A stretch of DNA of 64,000 nucleotides from Bradyrhizobium monzae. GTDB taxonomy: Bacteria; Pseudomonadota; Alphaproteobacteria; Rhizobiales; Xanthobacteraceae. The stretch lies in contig NZ_JAIRDQ010000001.1 of the NCBI RefSeq assembly GCF_021458635.1, positions 1,736,001 to 1,800,000 on the forward strand, read 5' to 3'. The notes beneath the pieces are model-generated. The model searched no databases and was not told where the DNA came from. It was given only the letters and a program-made list of their open reading frames with translations. Below, in pieces: positions 50,786 to 60,392 of the stretch. Every line of letters starts with the position of its first letter. Within the stretch, counting starts at the first letter, position 1. The translations under genes were made by a program, and so were the position numbers.

Positions 50786-53035
50786 ATGCGTGACTGTTTG
50801 AACCACCGTGCAGGCTTTGACCGCGTTTTGGCGACGATCGCGGCGACCCTCCTCACGGTATCGGCCGGCTCTGCGCTGGCACAGGATCAGGCGCGCAGCA
50901 GTGCTGCCGAGCTCGCGATCGAAGCCGCGATCCCGCGCCCCGAGCCCGCAAACGTCCCGCCCCCGACCGCATCCGACATCAAGCTCGACACCACCGCCAC
51001 GGTCCAGGACGCGCCGAAGGAGCCCGCCAAGGAAACTGCGAAGGAGCCCGTGAAGGCCGAGGCTGTCCCAGCTCCCGACAAGGTCGAGACCAAGCCGTCC
51101 GGCGTCGCCACCACGCCGGCGGCCGACGCGCCGAAGAGTGAAACGGCCAAGACCGAGCCTGCGAATCCCGAACCTGCGAATCCCGAACCTGCGAAGACCG
51201 AACCAGCAAAAGCCGACACTGCAGCAGCTCCGGCGGCCACCCCCGCTGCACCTGCGGCGGCAGCAGCGACCCCGGCCGCCGAGCCCGTGAAGGAGGCCGC
51301 GAGCAACGTCCCCGCCGCCGACCAGCCGGTCGCCGACAAGATCAAGGATATCATCGGCGCCAAGACCTCGCGCCATTTCGACCGCAAGAACGAGCGCGCG
51401 GCGATCGAGAAATTCTACGGCGCCCGTGACTTCGCGCCGGTCTGGACACAGGCCGGCAGCCTGACGGCCGCGGCCAAGGGCGTGATCGCGCGGTTGAAGG
51501 ACGCGGCCTCTGACGGCCTCAATCCCGCCGACTATCCGGTGCCGGATTTCGCCGCCGCCACGACGCCCGATGCGCTCGCCGATGCCGAGTTGAAGCTCAC
51601 CGCCAGCATGTTCGATTATGCGCGCCAGGCGCAGAGCGGCCGCATGCACTGGTCCCAGGTCAGCGCCGACATCCTCTATCCCGAGCATCCGACCGATCCG
51701 AACGAGGTGCTCACCAAGGTCACGACGGCGGCCGACGCCTCGGCCGCGCTCGACAGCTACAACCCGCCACAGAAGCTCTACAGGGAGCTGAAGGCAAAGC
51801 TCGCGCAGCTGCGCGGCCAGGGCGACGGCCCGGTGATCGAGATCACCGACGGCCCGGCGCTGAAGTACACGCCGGCCAAGGGCAAGAAGCAGGCGGAAGT
51901 CGTCGTGCAGGATCCGCGCGTGCCGCAGCTCCGCGCCAAGCTCGGCATCACCGAGAACGCCAGCGATGACCGTTACGATGCCACGGTCGCCGATGCCGTG
52001 CGAAAATTCCAGGACGGCGCCGAGATCAAGGCGACCGGCGTGCTCGACGCGCCGACCGTGAAGGCGATGAACAGCCCGAAGCGCGACAAGCAGATCGACA
52101 CCGTGCTGGTGAACATGGAGCGCTGGCGCTGGTTGCCGCGCGACCTCGGCGTGCCCTCGCTGGGCGACGCCTACGTCATCCTCAACATTCCCGACTACAC
52201 GCTGAAGGTGATGCAGCGCGGCCAGCAGGTCTGGACCACCCGCGTCGTGACCGGCAAGCCGGGCCAGCACGCGACGCCGCTGCTGACCGAGACGATGAAG
52301 TACATCACGGTCAACCCGACCTGGAACGTGCCGCCGTCGATCGTCTATGGCGAATATCTGCCGGCGCTGCAGCAGGACCCGACCGTGCTTCAGCGCATGG
52401 GCCTGAAACTCGAGCAGAACCGCGACGGCTCGGTGCACATCTCGCAGCCGCCCGGTGAAGCCAACGCACTCGGCCGCATCCGCTTCAACTTCCCGAACAA
52501 GTTCCTGGTCTATCAGCACGACACGCCGGACAAGAACCTGTTCGCCAGGGAAGATCGCGCCTTCAGCCATGGCTGCATGCGCGTTCAATATCCCGATCAG
52601 TACGCCTCCGTGCTGCTCAATATCGCCCTGCCGGGCGACAAGTACACGCCGGAGCGCGTGCGCAGCATGTACGGCTCGGGTGAGGTCGACCTGAAATTCC
52701 CGACCCCGATCCCGGTCAACATCACCTACCAGACCGCCTTCGTGGATGACGGCGGCAAGCTGCAATTCCGCAAGGACGTCTATGGTCGCGACGCGACCAT
52801 GATCAACATCCTGAAGAACAGCCGCGGCAAGGACCTCGAGAACGTCGTTGCTCACTCGCAGCCGAGCTATTCGCGCCCGGCGACGACGCTGCCGTCCGGC
52901 GTGGCGGTGGCCAACAATGGCGGTGGTTTCGGCTCGTCCGGCCCGAACTTCTTCGAGCGCCTGTTCGGCGCACCGACCCCGCCGCCCGCCCCGATCGGCC
53001 GCCGGCCCCAGCAGCAGCGGGTATTCACCCGCTGA
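50786..53035 (+). CDS. L,D-transpeptidase (YcbB/LdtD-like)
   Basis: A 749-residue exported cell-wall enzyme. A signal peptide (residues about 12-32) and a Pro/Ala/Glu/Lys-rich linker (about 40-180, with repeated EPANPEPAK-type units) precede a scaffold region, a peptidoglycan-binding domain (about 380-430) and the catalytic YkuD domain (about 455-625). The active site motif SHGCMR lies near residue 594. It cross-links meso-DAP residues of peptidoglycan in the periplasm. A terminator-like hairpin follows, before a DUF882 gene. Confidence 0.92.
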   Translation: MRDCLNHRAGFDRVLATIAATLLTVSAGSALAQDQARSSAAELAIEAAIPRPEPANVPPPTASDIKLDTTATVQDAPKEPAKETAKEPVKAEAVPAPDKVETKPSGVATTPAADAPKSETAKTEPANPEPANPEPAKTEPAKADTAAAPAATPAAPAAAAATPAAEPVKEAASNVPAADQPVADKIKDIIGAKTSRHFDRKNERAAIEKFYGARDFAPVWTQAGSLTAAAKGVIARLKDAASDGLNPADYPVPDFAAATTPDALADAELKLTASMFDYARQAQSGRMHWSQVSADILYPEHPTDPNEVLTKVTTAADASAALDSYNPPQKLYRELKAKLAQLRGQGDGPVIEITDGPALKYTPAKGKKQAEVVVQDPRVPQLRAKLGITENASDDRYDATVADAVRKFQDGAEIKATGVLDAPTVKAMNSPKRDKQIDTVLVNMERWRWLPRDLGVPSLGDAYVILNIPDYTLKVMQRGQQVWTTRVVTGKPGQHATPLLTETMKYITVNPTWNVPPSIVYGEYLPALQQDPTVLQRMGLKLEQNRDGSVHISQPPGEANALGRIRFNFPNKFLVYQHDTPDKNLFAREDRAFSHGCMRVQYPDQYASVLLNIALPGDKYTPERVRSMYGSGEVDLKFPTPIPVNITYQTAFVDDGGKLQFRKDVYGRDATMINILKNSRGKDLENVVAHSQPSYSRPATTLPSGVAVANNGGGFGSSGPNFFERLFGAPTPPPAPIGRRPQQQRVFTR

Positions 53036-53080
53036 GGCCCGGCTGAGCCGTCTCAGCTTCCGAAATTCTTGAACGAAATC

Positions 53081-53110
53081 AACGACCCCGCCCCATGGAC
53101 GGGGTCGTTT
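53081..53110 (+). terminator. Terminator after the L,D-transpeptidase gene
   Basis: AACGACCCCG and CGGGGTCGTT form a ten-pair stem with a nine-base loop. The T-run is short, so termination may be partial. Confidence 0.65.
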
Positions 53111-53321
53111 AACGTTAACCATTCGCCACCCGAGTTCGGGCGGCGGGCGTTTTTTCGCCACACTCAGACGCTTAGGATTGTAGTCTGACTTGGTTTGGGG
53201 GCGGGAAGGTCAACCTCGAATTAACCTTCTCGCTTTAACAAAGCGTTCATCCTCTTTCGCGCGCTAACGGGGTTGGCGGGAGAGTCCATTTTGAACGCTC
53301 GTCGACTGGGTGGGCTCATAC

Positions 53322-54911
53322 GTGCTGGCTGGTTTCGCACGCAAATTTGCTGCGGTGTCGTTGTCCCATGCGGGAGTGAAGGTCGGATCTCGGATCGGCC
53401 TCGCCTCGCTGGTGCTGCTTGCGGCTGCCGGTTCGGTTCATAACGCCGCAGCGCTGAACGAAACCAAGACGCTCTCCTTCCATCACACCCATTCCGGCGA
53501 AGACCTCACCGTCACCTTCAAGCGCGATGGCCGCTACGACGAAGCCGCGCTGAAGACTCTCAACCACTTCCTGCGCGACTGGCGCACTCAGGACGAGACG
53601 GTCATGGACCGTCACCTCTTCGATATCCTCTGGGAAGTCTATCGCGACGTCGACGGCAAGCAGCCGATCCAGATCATCTCGTCCTATCGCTCCCCCGCCA
53701 CCAACTCCATGCTCCGCCGCCGCTCCTCTGGCGTGGCGCGCTTCAGCCAGCACATGCTGGGCCATGCGATGGACTTCTACATCCCGAACGTTCCGCTGGA
53801 GCAGATCCGCTTCGCCGGCCTGCGCCTGCAGCGCGGCGGGGTCGGCTTCTACCCGACCTCCGGCTCGCCCTTCGTGCATCTCGACACCGGCAGCATCCGG
53901 CACTGGCCGCGCATGACGCATGACCAGCTCGTCCGCGTGTTCCCGGACGGCCGCACCGTCCACGTCCCGACCGACGGCACGCCGCTGAAAGGTTACGAAC
54001 TCGCCAAGGCCGACATCGAGCGGCGCGGCGATGAGACCGCGGCCCTCGGCAAGCCCAGCTTCTTCGCCGCCTTGTTCAAGGGCAAGTCGGCTCCCGCCAG
54101 CAGCGACGAGGATGACGAGGGCGTGGCCGAGAAGCCCGCGACAACCACCGTGGTCGCAGCCGCCGCCAAGCCGGCCGATCCGGTCCCGACGCCCCGCGCC
54201 AAGCCGTCGGTCGCCGCCGCGATCCAGCTCGCCTCGGCCGACGTGCAGTTCGTTGCGCCGCCCAAGCCGAAGCCCGCGCCCGTGGCTGACAAGCCGGCTG
54301 CCGGTAAGCTTGAGACCCCCGCCGATATCATCAACGCCCGCGGCTTCTGGGATGCGCCTGCCACGCCGCAGCAAGCGACGCCGGCACAGATCGCCGCGCT
54401 GAAGGCGCGCCAGGCGCTTGCCGCCGCCACCGATCCACAACCGACCGCGAGCGTCTCCAACGCAACCCTTCAGGCGCTGGCTTACGCGCCGGCCGCCTCC
54501 CCGGTCGACCGCGCCAACGTCGTCGCCGCCTCTGCGCCGATCCCGCGCGGCGTGCGCCCGGTGTCCGCCGCCCGCAATTCTGCGCCGGCCACCGAGATCA
54601 ATACCGTCGTCGGCAAGACCACCGACGGCATGATCGCCACCGCGACCCGGCTCTCCGCCGCCAAGGGCGAGAGCATCTGGCTGAAGATCGTGATGCTGTC
54701 GCCGAGTGCCAGCCGCGCGATGTCGGTGACGCTGATGGGCGAGCTCGATACGGTCGCGTTGCGCGGCTTTTTCGTGAAGCCGCAGGCCGTGATCGCAATG
54801 GGTTTCACCGATGATCCGATGCAGGGCCTGTCCTGCGACAGTTTCTCGGGCAGCGCCACCGCCAAGCTCGAGACGACGTCGTTCGTCATGCGCACCGCCG
54901 CGTTGCGATGA
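53322..54911 (+). CDS. DUF882 (YcbK-like) peptidoglycan-associated protein
   Basis: An about 529-residue exported protein. A hydrophobic N-terminal segment (about residues 24-42) precedes the DUF882 domain (about 48-200), a peptidase M15-like zinc fold with QHMLGHAMDFYIP and FVHLDTG as ligand motifs. Residues about 250-420 are Ala/Pro-rich and disordered, followed by a conserved C-terminal region. It probably trims peptidoglycan. The GTG at 53322 follows GGGTGGG; a GTG four codons earlier (53310) is also possible. It directly follows the L,D-transpeptidase, suggesting a cell-wall pair. Confidence 0.82.
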   Translation: MLAGFARKFAAVSLSHAGVKVGSRIGLASLVLLAAAGSVHNAAALNETKTLSFHHTHSGEDLTVTFKRDGRYDEAALKTLNHFLRDWRTQDETVMDRHLFDILWEVYRDVDGKQPIQIISSYRSPATNSMLRRRSSGVARFSQHMLGHAMDFYIPNVPLEQIRFAGLRLQRGGVGFYPTSGSPFVHLDTGSIRHWPRMTHDQLVRVFPDGRTVHVPTDGTPLKGYELAKADIERRGDETAALGKPSFFAALFKGKSAPASSDEDDEGVAEKPATTTVVAAAAKPADPVPTPRAKPSVAAAIQLASADVQFVAPPKPKPAPVADKPAAGKLETPADIINARGFWDAPATPQQATPAQIAALKARQALAAATDPQPTASVSNATLQALAYAPAASPVDRANVVAASAPIPRGVRPVSAARNSAPATEINTVVGKTTDGMIATATRLSAAKGESIWLKIVMLSPSASRAMSVTLMGELDTVALRGFFVKPQAVIAMGFTDDPMQGLSCDSFSGSATAKLETTSFVMRTAALR

Positions 54912-54921
54912 GGCTGACAGC

Positions 54922-55347
54922 CTAGCGCGCCTTCTTTGCTCGCCGATCCAGATGATAGGTCAGCGCCAGCGACAGGCAGATCGATAGCTCCTGCTTCGGC
55001 AGCTTGCCCGACACCGGCAGCAGCAACGCCCTGGTCTGCCGGTATTCGAACGCATCGGGAAAGCGCTCGCGAAACGTATCGACCAGCGTTGTCTTGCAGT
55101 TGAACAGAATTGCGGCGTGCTCGGAGTCTTTGAGGCGGCCAAGCCGGATGGTCGAGCCGCTGCCGGTCTCGTCGGTCAGGTAGGCGGGCTCGCCCCATTT
55201 CAGGGTTTCGGTGAGCCGGCCGACATTGTCATGCGTTGCAGCAGTCGCGAAGATCAGTCCGCGCACCTGGAGCAGCCGCTTGCCGACCGGCGCCGGGAAA
55301 GCGTCGAAAACGCGGCTCACTTCGCGTGGCAACGTCGGCTCAATCAC
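54922..55347 (-). CDS. DUF1801 domain protein
   Basis: A 141-residue cytoplasmic protein of the DUF1801 (YdhG-like) family. The pattern ETLKWGEPAYL (about residues 48-58) and the IRLGRLKDSEHAAILFNCKT block are typical. The function is unknown. It is convergent with the DUF882 gene, with ten bases between stops. Confidence 0.85.
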   Translation of the reverse strand: MIEPTLPREVSRVFDAFPAPVGKRLLQVRGLIFATAATHDNVGRLTETLKWGEPAYLTDETGSGSTIRLGRLKDSEHAAILFNCKTTLVDTFRERFPDAFEYRQTRALLLPVSGKLPKQELSICLSLALTYHLDRRAKKAR

Positions 55348-55390
55348 GGCTTCACTCTCGATCGCTCATCAGTCTCCGCGATCCGCCAGA

Positions 55391-57157
55391 TCAGGCCGGC
55401 AGGCCAGCTCCGCGAAGGCCAGCCTCGTAGCGCTGACGGTCAACGTCGCGCTTATAATGCTGAGTGGAGAGATGATTGGCCACTGAAAATGCCGGCTCGC
55501 GCTTGAGAACCTCGGCCGCGTGAGCGCCGGCCGCAATCGCGTTGCCCATCTGGGCGAAGATCGCGGCAAGAAATGCGTGGTGGGTTTGATCGGGCCGCGT
55601 GATCCGTGAGAAGGCCTCGGCGGCTTCGGCGTATTTCTCGGCACAATAATAGGCGCGCCCGAGATGGCTCCAGAAGCGTTCCGGGTGGTACGGGTTGAGC
55701 CGCATCGCCTTCCTGATCCAGTCGATGCCCTCCTCCGGCCTCCCCAGCCAGGTCAACAGTTCGCCCTGCTGCACCACCACAAGATCATAGTTCGGGTTGA
55801 GCGCGAGCGCCCGCTCCTGATGGTAGGTGGCCTTGTCATGGTCGTCGCGGTTCAGATTGAGCGCCGCGAGGATGCGGTGGACGTCGCTGTCATTGTCGTC
55901 GAGGACCAGCGCGGTCTCCAGCTCAGACGCCACCTGCTGGAACGTGGTGTCGCGATCCGCGCACCAGCTATAGACCCAGGTCTGGCCCAGAACGCACGCC
56001 TTCCACGCGTGTGCGTGAGCATAGTTCGCATCGAGCTCGAGCGCCCGGTCGAGCAGAAGTTGCGCCCGCGCATTGTCTTCGCGATTGGAACGATGGTGTA
56101 AGACCTTTGCGGCCAGCACGCATTCATAAGCCGCCATGTTGTCCGTGGGCTTGCGGTTCGCCCGATCGTGCGTGGCCGCCTCGACGCGGCCGGGCAACGT
56201 GGCGGCGATCGCCCGGGTCATCTCGTCCTGGATGGCGAAGATATCCTTGAGCTCGCCGTCGTAGCGTTCGGCCCAAATGTGCCGATCGGTTTCCGCATCG
56301 ATCAGCTGCACGGTGACGCGGACGCGATCTCCGGCCTTTCGCACACTGCCCTCGATGACATAATCGACGCCGAATTCTCGGCCGACGTCCTGCACCTTGA
56401 CCGCCTTGCCCTTGTACACAAAGGTCGAGTTGCGGGAGATCACCAACAGGTCGTGGAAGCGTGACAGCTCGGTGATGATGTCTTCGGTCAAGCCATCCGC
56501 GAAGAACTCCTGTTCCGGGTCGCCGCTCATGTTGGCGAAGGGCAGCACGGCGATGGACGGCTTCTTCGACTTGCCGGTCGTCCTCGCAGGGCCCTTCGTG
56601 CCGTCTGATGCGCTTGCCGGGCTCCCCTCCAGTCGTATCCGGTAGACCCGGATCGGGCGGACGATGTTCTTGACGTTCTGCTCGCCGATATCCTCGAATG
56701 CAACGCCATCAAGCCGCTCGCCGAGTTGGTCGCGCACCGCGCTCGAGATGCAGATACCTCCAGGTTCGGCCAGGGCCTCCAGCCGTGCCGCGACGTTGAC
56801 GCCGTCGCCGAAAATATCGTTCTGGTCGACGATCACGTCGCCCAGATTGATGCCGATGCGGAATTGTATCCATCGCGGCGGCGGGACGTCGGCGTTGCGT
56901 CGACCCATCCGGTTCTGAATTTCAGCAGCGCACAGCACGGCGTCGACGACGCTATGAAATTCGACGAGCATGCCGTCGCCCGTCGTCTTGATGATGCGGC
57001 CGTGATTTTTGGCAATGGCCGGATCGATCAGCTCGATCCGGTGGGTCTTGAGGCGCGCGAGCGTGCCAGCCTCATCGACCTCCATGAGCCGACTAAAGCC
57101 GACCATGTCAGCCGCGAGGACCGCTGCGAGCCTGCGCTCAGGTCCAGGCACATCCAT
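55391..57157 (-). CDS. Adenylate cyclase class III with TolB-like and TPR regions
   Basis: A 588-residue protein common in Bradyrhizobium. An N-terminal class III cyclase domain (about residues 8-175) has AADMVGFSRLME with the first metal aspartate and TTGDGMLVEF with the second. A TolB-like region (about 200-325, FADGLTEDIITELSRF) and six or so TPR units (about 335-570) follow. It would make cyclic AMP in response to a signal read by the C-terminal part. No membrane span is present. The activity is assigned by motif. Confidence 0.88.
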   Translation of the reverse strand: MDVPGPERRLAAVLAADMVGFSRLMEVDEAGTLARLKTHRIELIDPAIAKNHGRIIKTTGDGMLVEFHSVVDAVLCAAEIQNRMGRRNADVPPPRWIQFRIGINLGDVIVDQNDIFGDGVNVAARLEALAEPGGICISSAVRDQLGERLDGVAFEDIGEQNVKNIVRPIRVYRIRLEGSPASASDGTKGPARTTGKSKKPSIAVLPFANMSGDPEQEFFADGLTEDIITELSRFHDLLVISRNSTFVYKGKAVKVQDVGREFGVDYVIEGSVRKAGDRVRVTVQLIDAETDRHIWAERYDGELKDIFAIQDEMTRAIAATLPGRVEAATHDRANRKPTDNMAAYECVLAAKVLHHRSNREDNARAQLLLDRALELDANYAHAHAWKACVLGQTWVYSWCADRDTTFQQVASELETALVLDDNDSDVHRILAALNLNRDDHDKATYHQERALALNPNYDLVVVQQGELLTWLGRPEEGIDWIRKAMRLNPYHPERFWSHLGRAYYCAEKYAEAAEAFSRITRPDQTHHAFLAAIFAQMGNAIAAGAHAAEVLKREPAFSVANHLSTQHYKRDVDRQRYEAGLRGAGLPA

Positions 57158-57267
57158 TGCTCGGTCCCTTCACCGAGCACTCTAGCAGACAAGCGGATTT
57201 TGCCCAAGCTGGGTGCGCTGCGGCGGGACGAGGTACTCCTTACCGGTGACGCTGCGGCCTCATCGCC

Positions 57268-57540
57268 TCAGATCATCCCCAGCGCCTGCATGTAGGTCTC
57301 GAGAATCGTCTCGGCCTCGGCCCGTTCGTTGGGATCCTGCTTGCGCATGCGTACGATGGTGCGCAGCGCCTTGACGTCGTAACCGTTGCCCTTGGCTTCG
57401 GCGAAGACGTCGCGAATGTCGTCGGAGATCGCCTTCTTCTCTTCCTCCAGCCGCTCGATGCGCTCGATGATGGATTTGAGCTGGTCCTTGGCAAATTTCG
57501 TCGCGGGCTCATCGTCGCGGACGGCGGCGGAGGTGGCCAT
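57268..57540 (-). CDS. gapR: GapR-family DNA-binding protein (DUF2312)
   Basis: A 90-residue helical protein. [20 protein letters not shown] (about residues 16-35), then [20 protein letters not shown], match the GapR family. In Caulobacter GapR encircles overtwisted DNA and helps replication and transcription. The ATG at 57540 follows GGGAG; the longer open frame lacks the family start. Confidence 0.9.
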   Translation of the reverse strand: MATSAAVRDDEPATKFAKDQLKSIIERIERLEEEKKAISDDIRDVFAEAKGNGYDVKALRTIVRMRKQDPNERAEAETILETYMQALGMI

Positions 57541-57737
57541 CTTGGTACTCCCAATGGAACTGGCAAAACGAGGTGACGCCGGCATCCTCACCGCGCGTGC
57601 TGGCAAGACCCTTAGGGTTGGCGCCGACTGCGTTCAAGCAAGCATCGCGCTCGTCCACAGCGCGCCCACACCTTCCTGCAGCTGAGCGAAGAAAGCTGTT
57701 GTGTGGTGCGACTCAAGCCGGCCCCCGGACAGTCACC

Positions 57738-58043
57738 TCAGTGACTGTGGGGAGGGACCTTCTTCATCGCCTCGTGCTGCTCGGGCGTGGCCGTGCCCTG
57801 GTGCTTTGCCTTCCAGGTCTCGTACGGCATGCCGTACACGGCTTCCCGGCTCTCGTCCTTGCTCAAGCTGACGCCTTGCGCGTCGGCAGCCTCCTTGAGC
57901 CAGTTGGACAGGCAGTTGCGGCAGAAGCCGGCGAGATTCATCAGATCGATGTTCTGGACGTCCGTCCGCGTCTTCAAATGATCGAGCAGGCGCCGGAAAG
58001 CGGCCGCCTCGAGCTCCGTTCTGGTTTTGTCGTCGATTGCCAT
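57738..58043 (-). CDS. DUF1244 protein
   Basis: A 101-residue protein of the DUF1244 family. FCRNCLSNWL (about residues 40-49) with two cysteines and the C-terminal KVPPHSH are characteristic. The structure is helical; the function is not established. The ATG at 58043 was chosen for the family N-terminus MAIDDKTR. Confidence 0.88.
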   Translation of the reverse strand: MAIDDKTRTELEAAAFRRLLDHLKTRTDVQNIDLMNLAGFCRNCLSNWLKEAADAQGVSLSKDESREAVYGMPYETWKAKHQGTATPEQHEAMKKVPPHSH

Positions 58044-58213
58044 AGCTGGACCTCTGGCTCTGACCTTGATGGTGGTCACCCTTACGGGATCAGGTGGGGT
58101 CCTGTCACAGATTTTGCCATATCGCGGCGCAAACGGAGCCCTTGGGTGCCCCGGGGCAGGTTCCGCCCACCCCTACGCCAAATCGTCAATGATCTGATAT
58201 AGCTTCCGCGACA

Positions 58214-58810
58214 ATGATCGCCGAATCTCCCCGCTCCCCCCTTCGCCTGCTCGCCCGGTTGGTCCCGGTGCTGGTGGTTGCTCTGCTGTGTCTCTGGTCC
58301 AGTCCGGCCTCGGCCGATTTCCGGCTTTGCAACAACACCTCGAGCCGGGTCGGCATCGCGCTTGGCTACAAGGACGCCGACGGCTGGACCACCGAAGGCT
58401 GGTGGAACATCTCGTCCCGCTCCTGCGAGACCCTGCTGCGGGGAACGCTGGTCGCCCGCTACTATTACATCTACGCGATCGACTATGACCGCGGCGGCGA
58501 ATGGTCGGGGCAGGCCTTCATGTGCTCGCGCGACAAGGAATTCACCATCCGCGGCACCGAGGACTGCCTGGCGCGCGGCTATGACCGGACCGGCTATTTC
58601 GAGGTCGATACCGGCGAGCAGCGGGCCTGGACGGTCCAGCTCACCGATGCCAACGAGCAGCCCGCCCAGCAACGTGTCCCCGGGATGCCCGGCCCTGTTG
58701 GCCCAGGTGGCGGCGTTCCGGGTTTGCCCAATAGCCCGCCCGGTGGTACCCCCCCCGCCGCGCCTGGCCTTCCGCCAGCCCCCTCGCCACCGTCTGGAAA
58801 TAAGCCATGA
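58214..58810 (+). CDS. DUF1036 exported protein
   Basis: A 198-residue protein. A signal peptide (about residues 12-35) precedes a DUF1036 domain (about 36-150) with DFRLCNNTSSRVGIALGYKD and WWNISSRSC. A Pro/Gly-rich tail follows. The function is unknown. It overlaps pyk by four bases (ATGA), an arrangement I associate with alphaproteobacteria. Confidence 0.9.
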   Translation: MIAESPRSPLRLLARLVPVLVVALLCLWSSPASADFRLCNNTSSRVGIALGYKDADGWTTEGWWNISSRSCETLLRGTLVARYYYIYAIDYDRGGEWSGQAFMCSRDKEFTIRGTEDCLARGYDRTGYFEVDTGEQRAWTVQLTDANEQPAQQRVPGMPGPVGPGGGVPGLPNSPPGGTPPAAPGLPPAPSPPSGNKP

Positions 58811-60243
58811 GGCGTCTTCGCCGTATCAAGATTCTCGCGACTCTCGGACCTGCTTCTTCGGACCTCGCGATGATCCGCCGCCTGTTCGAGGCCGGCGCCG
58901 ACGTATTCCGCATCAACATGAGCCACACCCCGCATGACAAGATGCGGGAGCTGGTGGCGACGATCCGCAACGTCGAGAGCAGCTATGGCCGCCCGATCGG
59001 CATCCTGGTCGACCTTCAAGGCCCGAAGCTCCGGCTTGGCGCGTTCGCGGAAGGCGCGGTGCAGCTCCAGAACGGCCAGACCTTCACGCTCGATTCCGAC
59101 AAGACCCCGGGCGATGCCAGCCGCGTCAATCTTCCCCATCCGGAGATTCTTGCTGCACTTCGGCCCGGCCATGCCCTGCTGCTCGATGACGGCAAGGTGC
59201 GGCTGATCGCGGAAGAGACCACGAAGGAGCACGCGGTGACGCGCGTCGTGGTCGGCGGCAAGATGTCCGACCGCAAGGGCGTCAGCCTTCCGGATACGGA
59301 CCTGCCGGTCTCGGCGATGACGCCGAAGGACCGCGCCGACCTCGAAGCCGCGCTGGTCACCGGCGTCGACTGGATTGCGCTGTCCTTCGTGCAGCGCGCC
59401 GATGACGTGATCGAGGCCAAGAAGATGATCCGTGGCCGCGCCGCGGTCATGGCCAAGATCGAGAAGCCGCAGGCGATCGACCGCCTCGCCGACATCATCG
59501 AGGCCTCCGACGCGCTGATGGTGGCGCGTGGCGACCTCGGCGTCGAGCTGCCGCTGGAGCGCGTGCCGAGCCTGCAGAAGCAGATGACGCGCATGGCGCG
59601 CCGCGCCGGCAAGCCGGTGGTGATCGCAACACAAATGCTGGAATCGATGATCCAGTCGCCGGTGCCGACCCGTGCCGAAGTCTCCGACGTCGCCACCGCC
59701 GTCTACGAGGGCGCCGACGCCATCATGCTGTCGGCGGAATCGGCGGCCGGCAAATTCCCGGTCGAGGCGGTCTCGACCATGAACCGCATCGGCGAGGAGG
59801 TCGAGCGCGACCCGACCTACCGGTCCGTGATCACGGCCCAGCGCCCCGCACCGGAGTCGACCGCGGGCGACGCCATCGCCGACGCCGCGCGGCAGATCGC
59901 CGAGACGCTCGACCTGCCCGCCCTGATCTGCTGGACCAGCTCCGGCTCGACCGCCGTGCGCGTGGCGCGCGAGCGGCCGAAGCCGCCGGTCGTGGCGATC
60001 ACGCCGAACATCCAGGCCGGCCGTCGGCTCGCCGTCGTGTGGGGCGTGCATTGCGTCGTGGCGGAGGATGCGCGCGACCAGGACGACATGGTGAGCCGCG
60101 CCGGCCAGATCGCCTTCCGCGACGGTTTCGTCCGCGCCGGCCAGCGCGTGATCATCGTCGCCGGCGTGCCGCTCGGCATTCCCGGCACCACCAACATGGT
60201 GCGCATCGCCTCCGTCGGCCCCGAGGGCGACGCAAATATCTGA
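58807..60243 (+). CDS. pyk: Pyruvate kinase
   Basis: A 478-residue glycolytic enzyme converting phosphoenolpyruvate and ADP to pyruvate and ATP. RRIKILATLGPASS at the start, the active-site lysine motif AVMAKIEKPQ near residue 216 and MVARGDLGVELPLERVP near residue 239 are intact. It is translationally coupled to the DUF1036 gene. Confidence 0.97.
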   Translation: MRRLRRIKILATLGPASSDLAMIRRLFEAGADVFRINMSHTPHDKMRELVATIRNVESSYGRPIGILVDLQGPKLRLGAFAEGAVQLQNGQTFTLDSDKTPGDASRVNLPHPEILAALRPGHALLLDDGKVRLIAEETTKEHAVTRVVVGGKMSDRKGVSLPDTDLPVSAMTPKDRADLEAALVTGVDWIALSFVQRADDVIEAKKMIRGRAAVMAKIEKPQAIDRLADIIEASDALMVARGDLGVELPLERVPSLQKQMTRMARRAGKPVVIATQMLESMIQSPVPTRAEVSDVATAVYEGADAIMLSAESAAGKFPVEAVSTMNRIGEEVERDPTYRSVITAQRPAPESTAGDAIADAARQIAETLDLPALICWTSSGSTAVRVARERPKPPVVAITPNIQAGRRLAVVWGVHCVVAEDARDQDDMVSRAGQIAFRDGFVRAGQRVIIVAGVPLGIPGTTNMVRIASVGPEGDANI

Positions 60244-60392
60244 TCCGCGCGCCCCGGCCGACAAAAAAATCGAAAACAACCCCATGCACAGTAGCCGGCC
60301 GGTCCGGCTGCTTTGCTCGGGTTGTACGAAAAGACGTGCTCGGGCAACGGCCTGAGCGCGATCGGCTCGGAGCCCCCATGGGAGCGGGGTTT

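Noticed and set aside
50765-53161. Open frame of about 800 codons antisense to the L,D-transpeptidase gene
   Set aside because: Codon-usage shadow in high-GC DNA; the sense strand has the intact catalytic motif.
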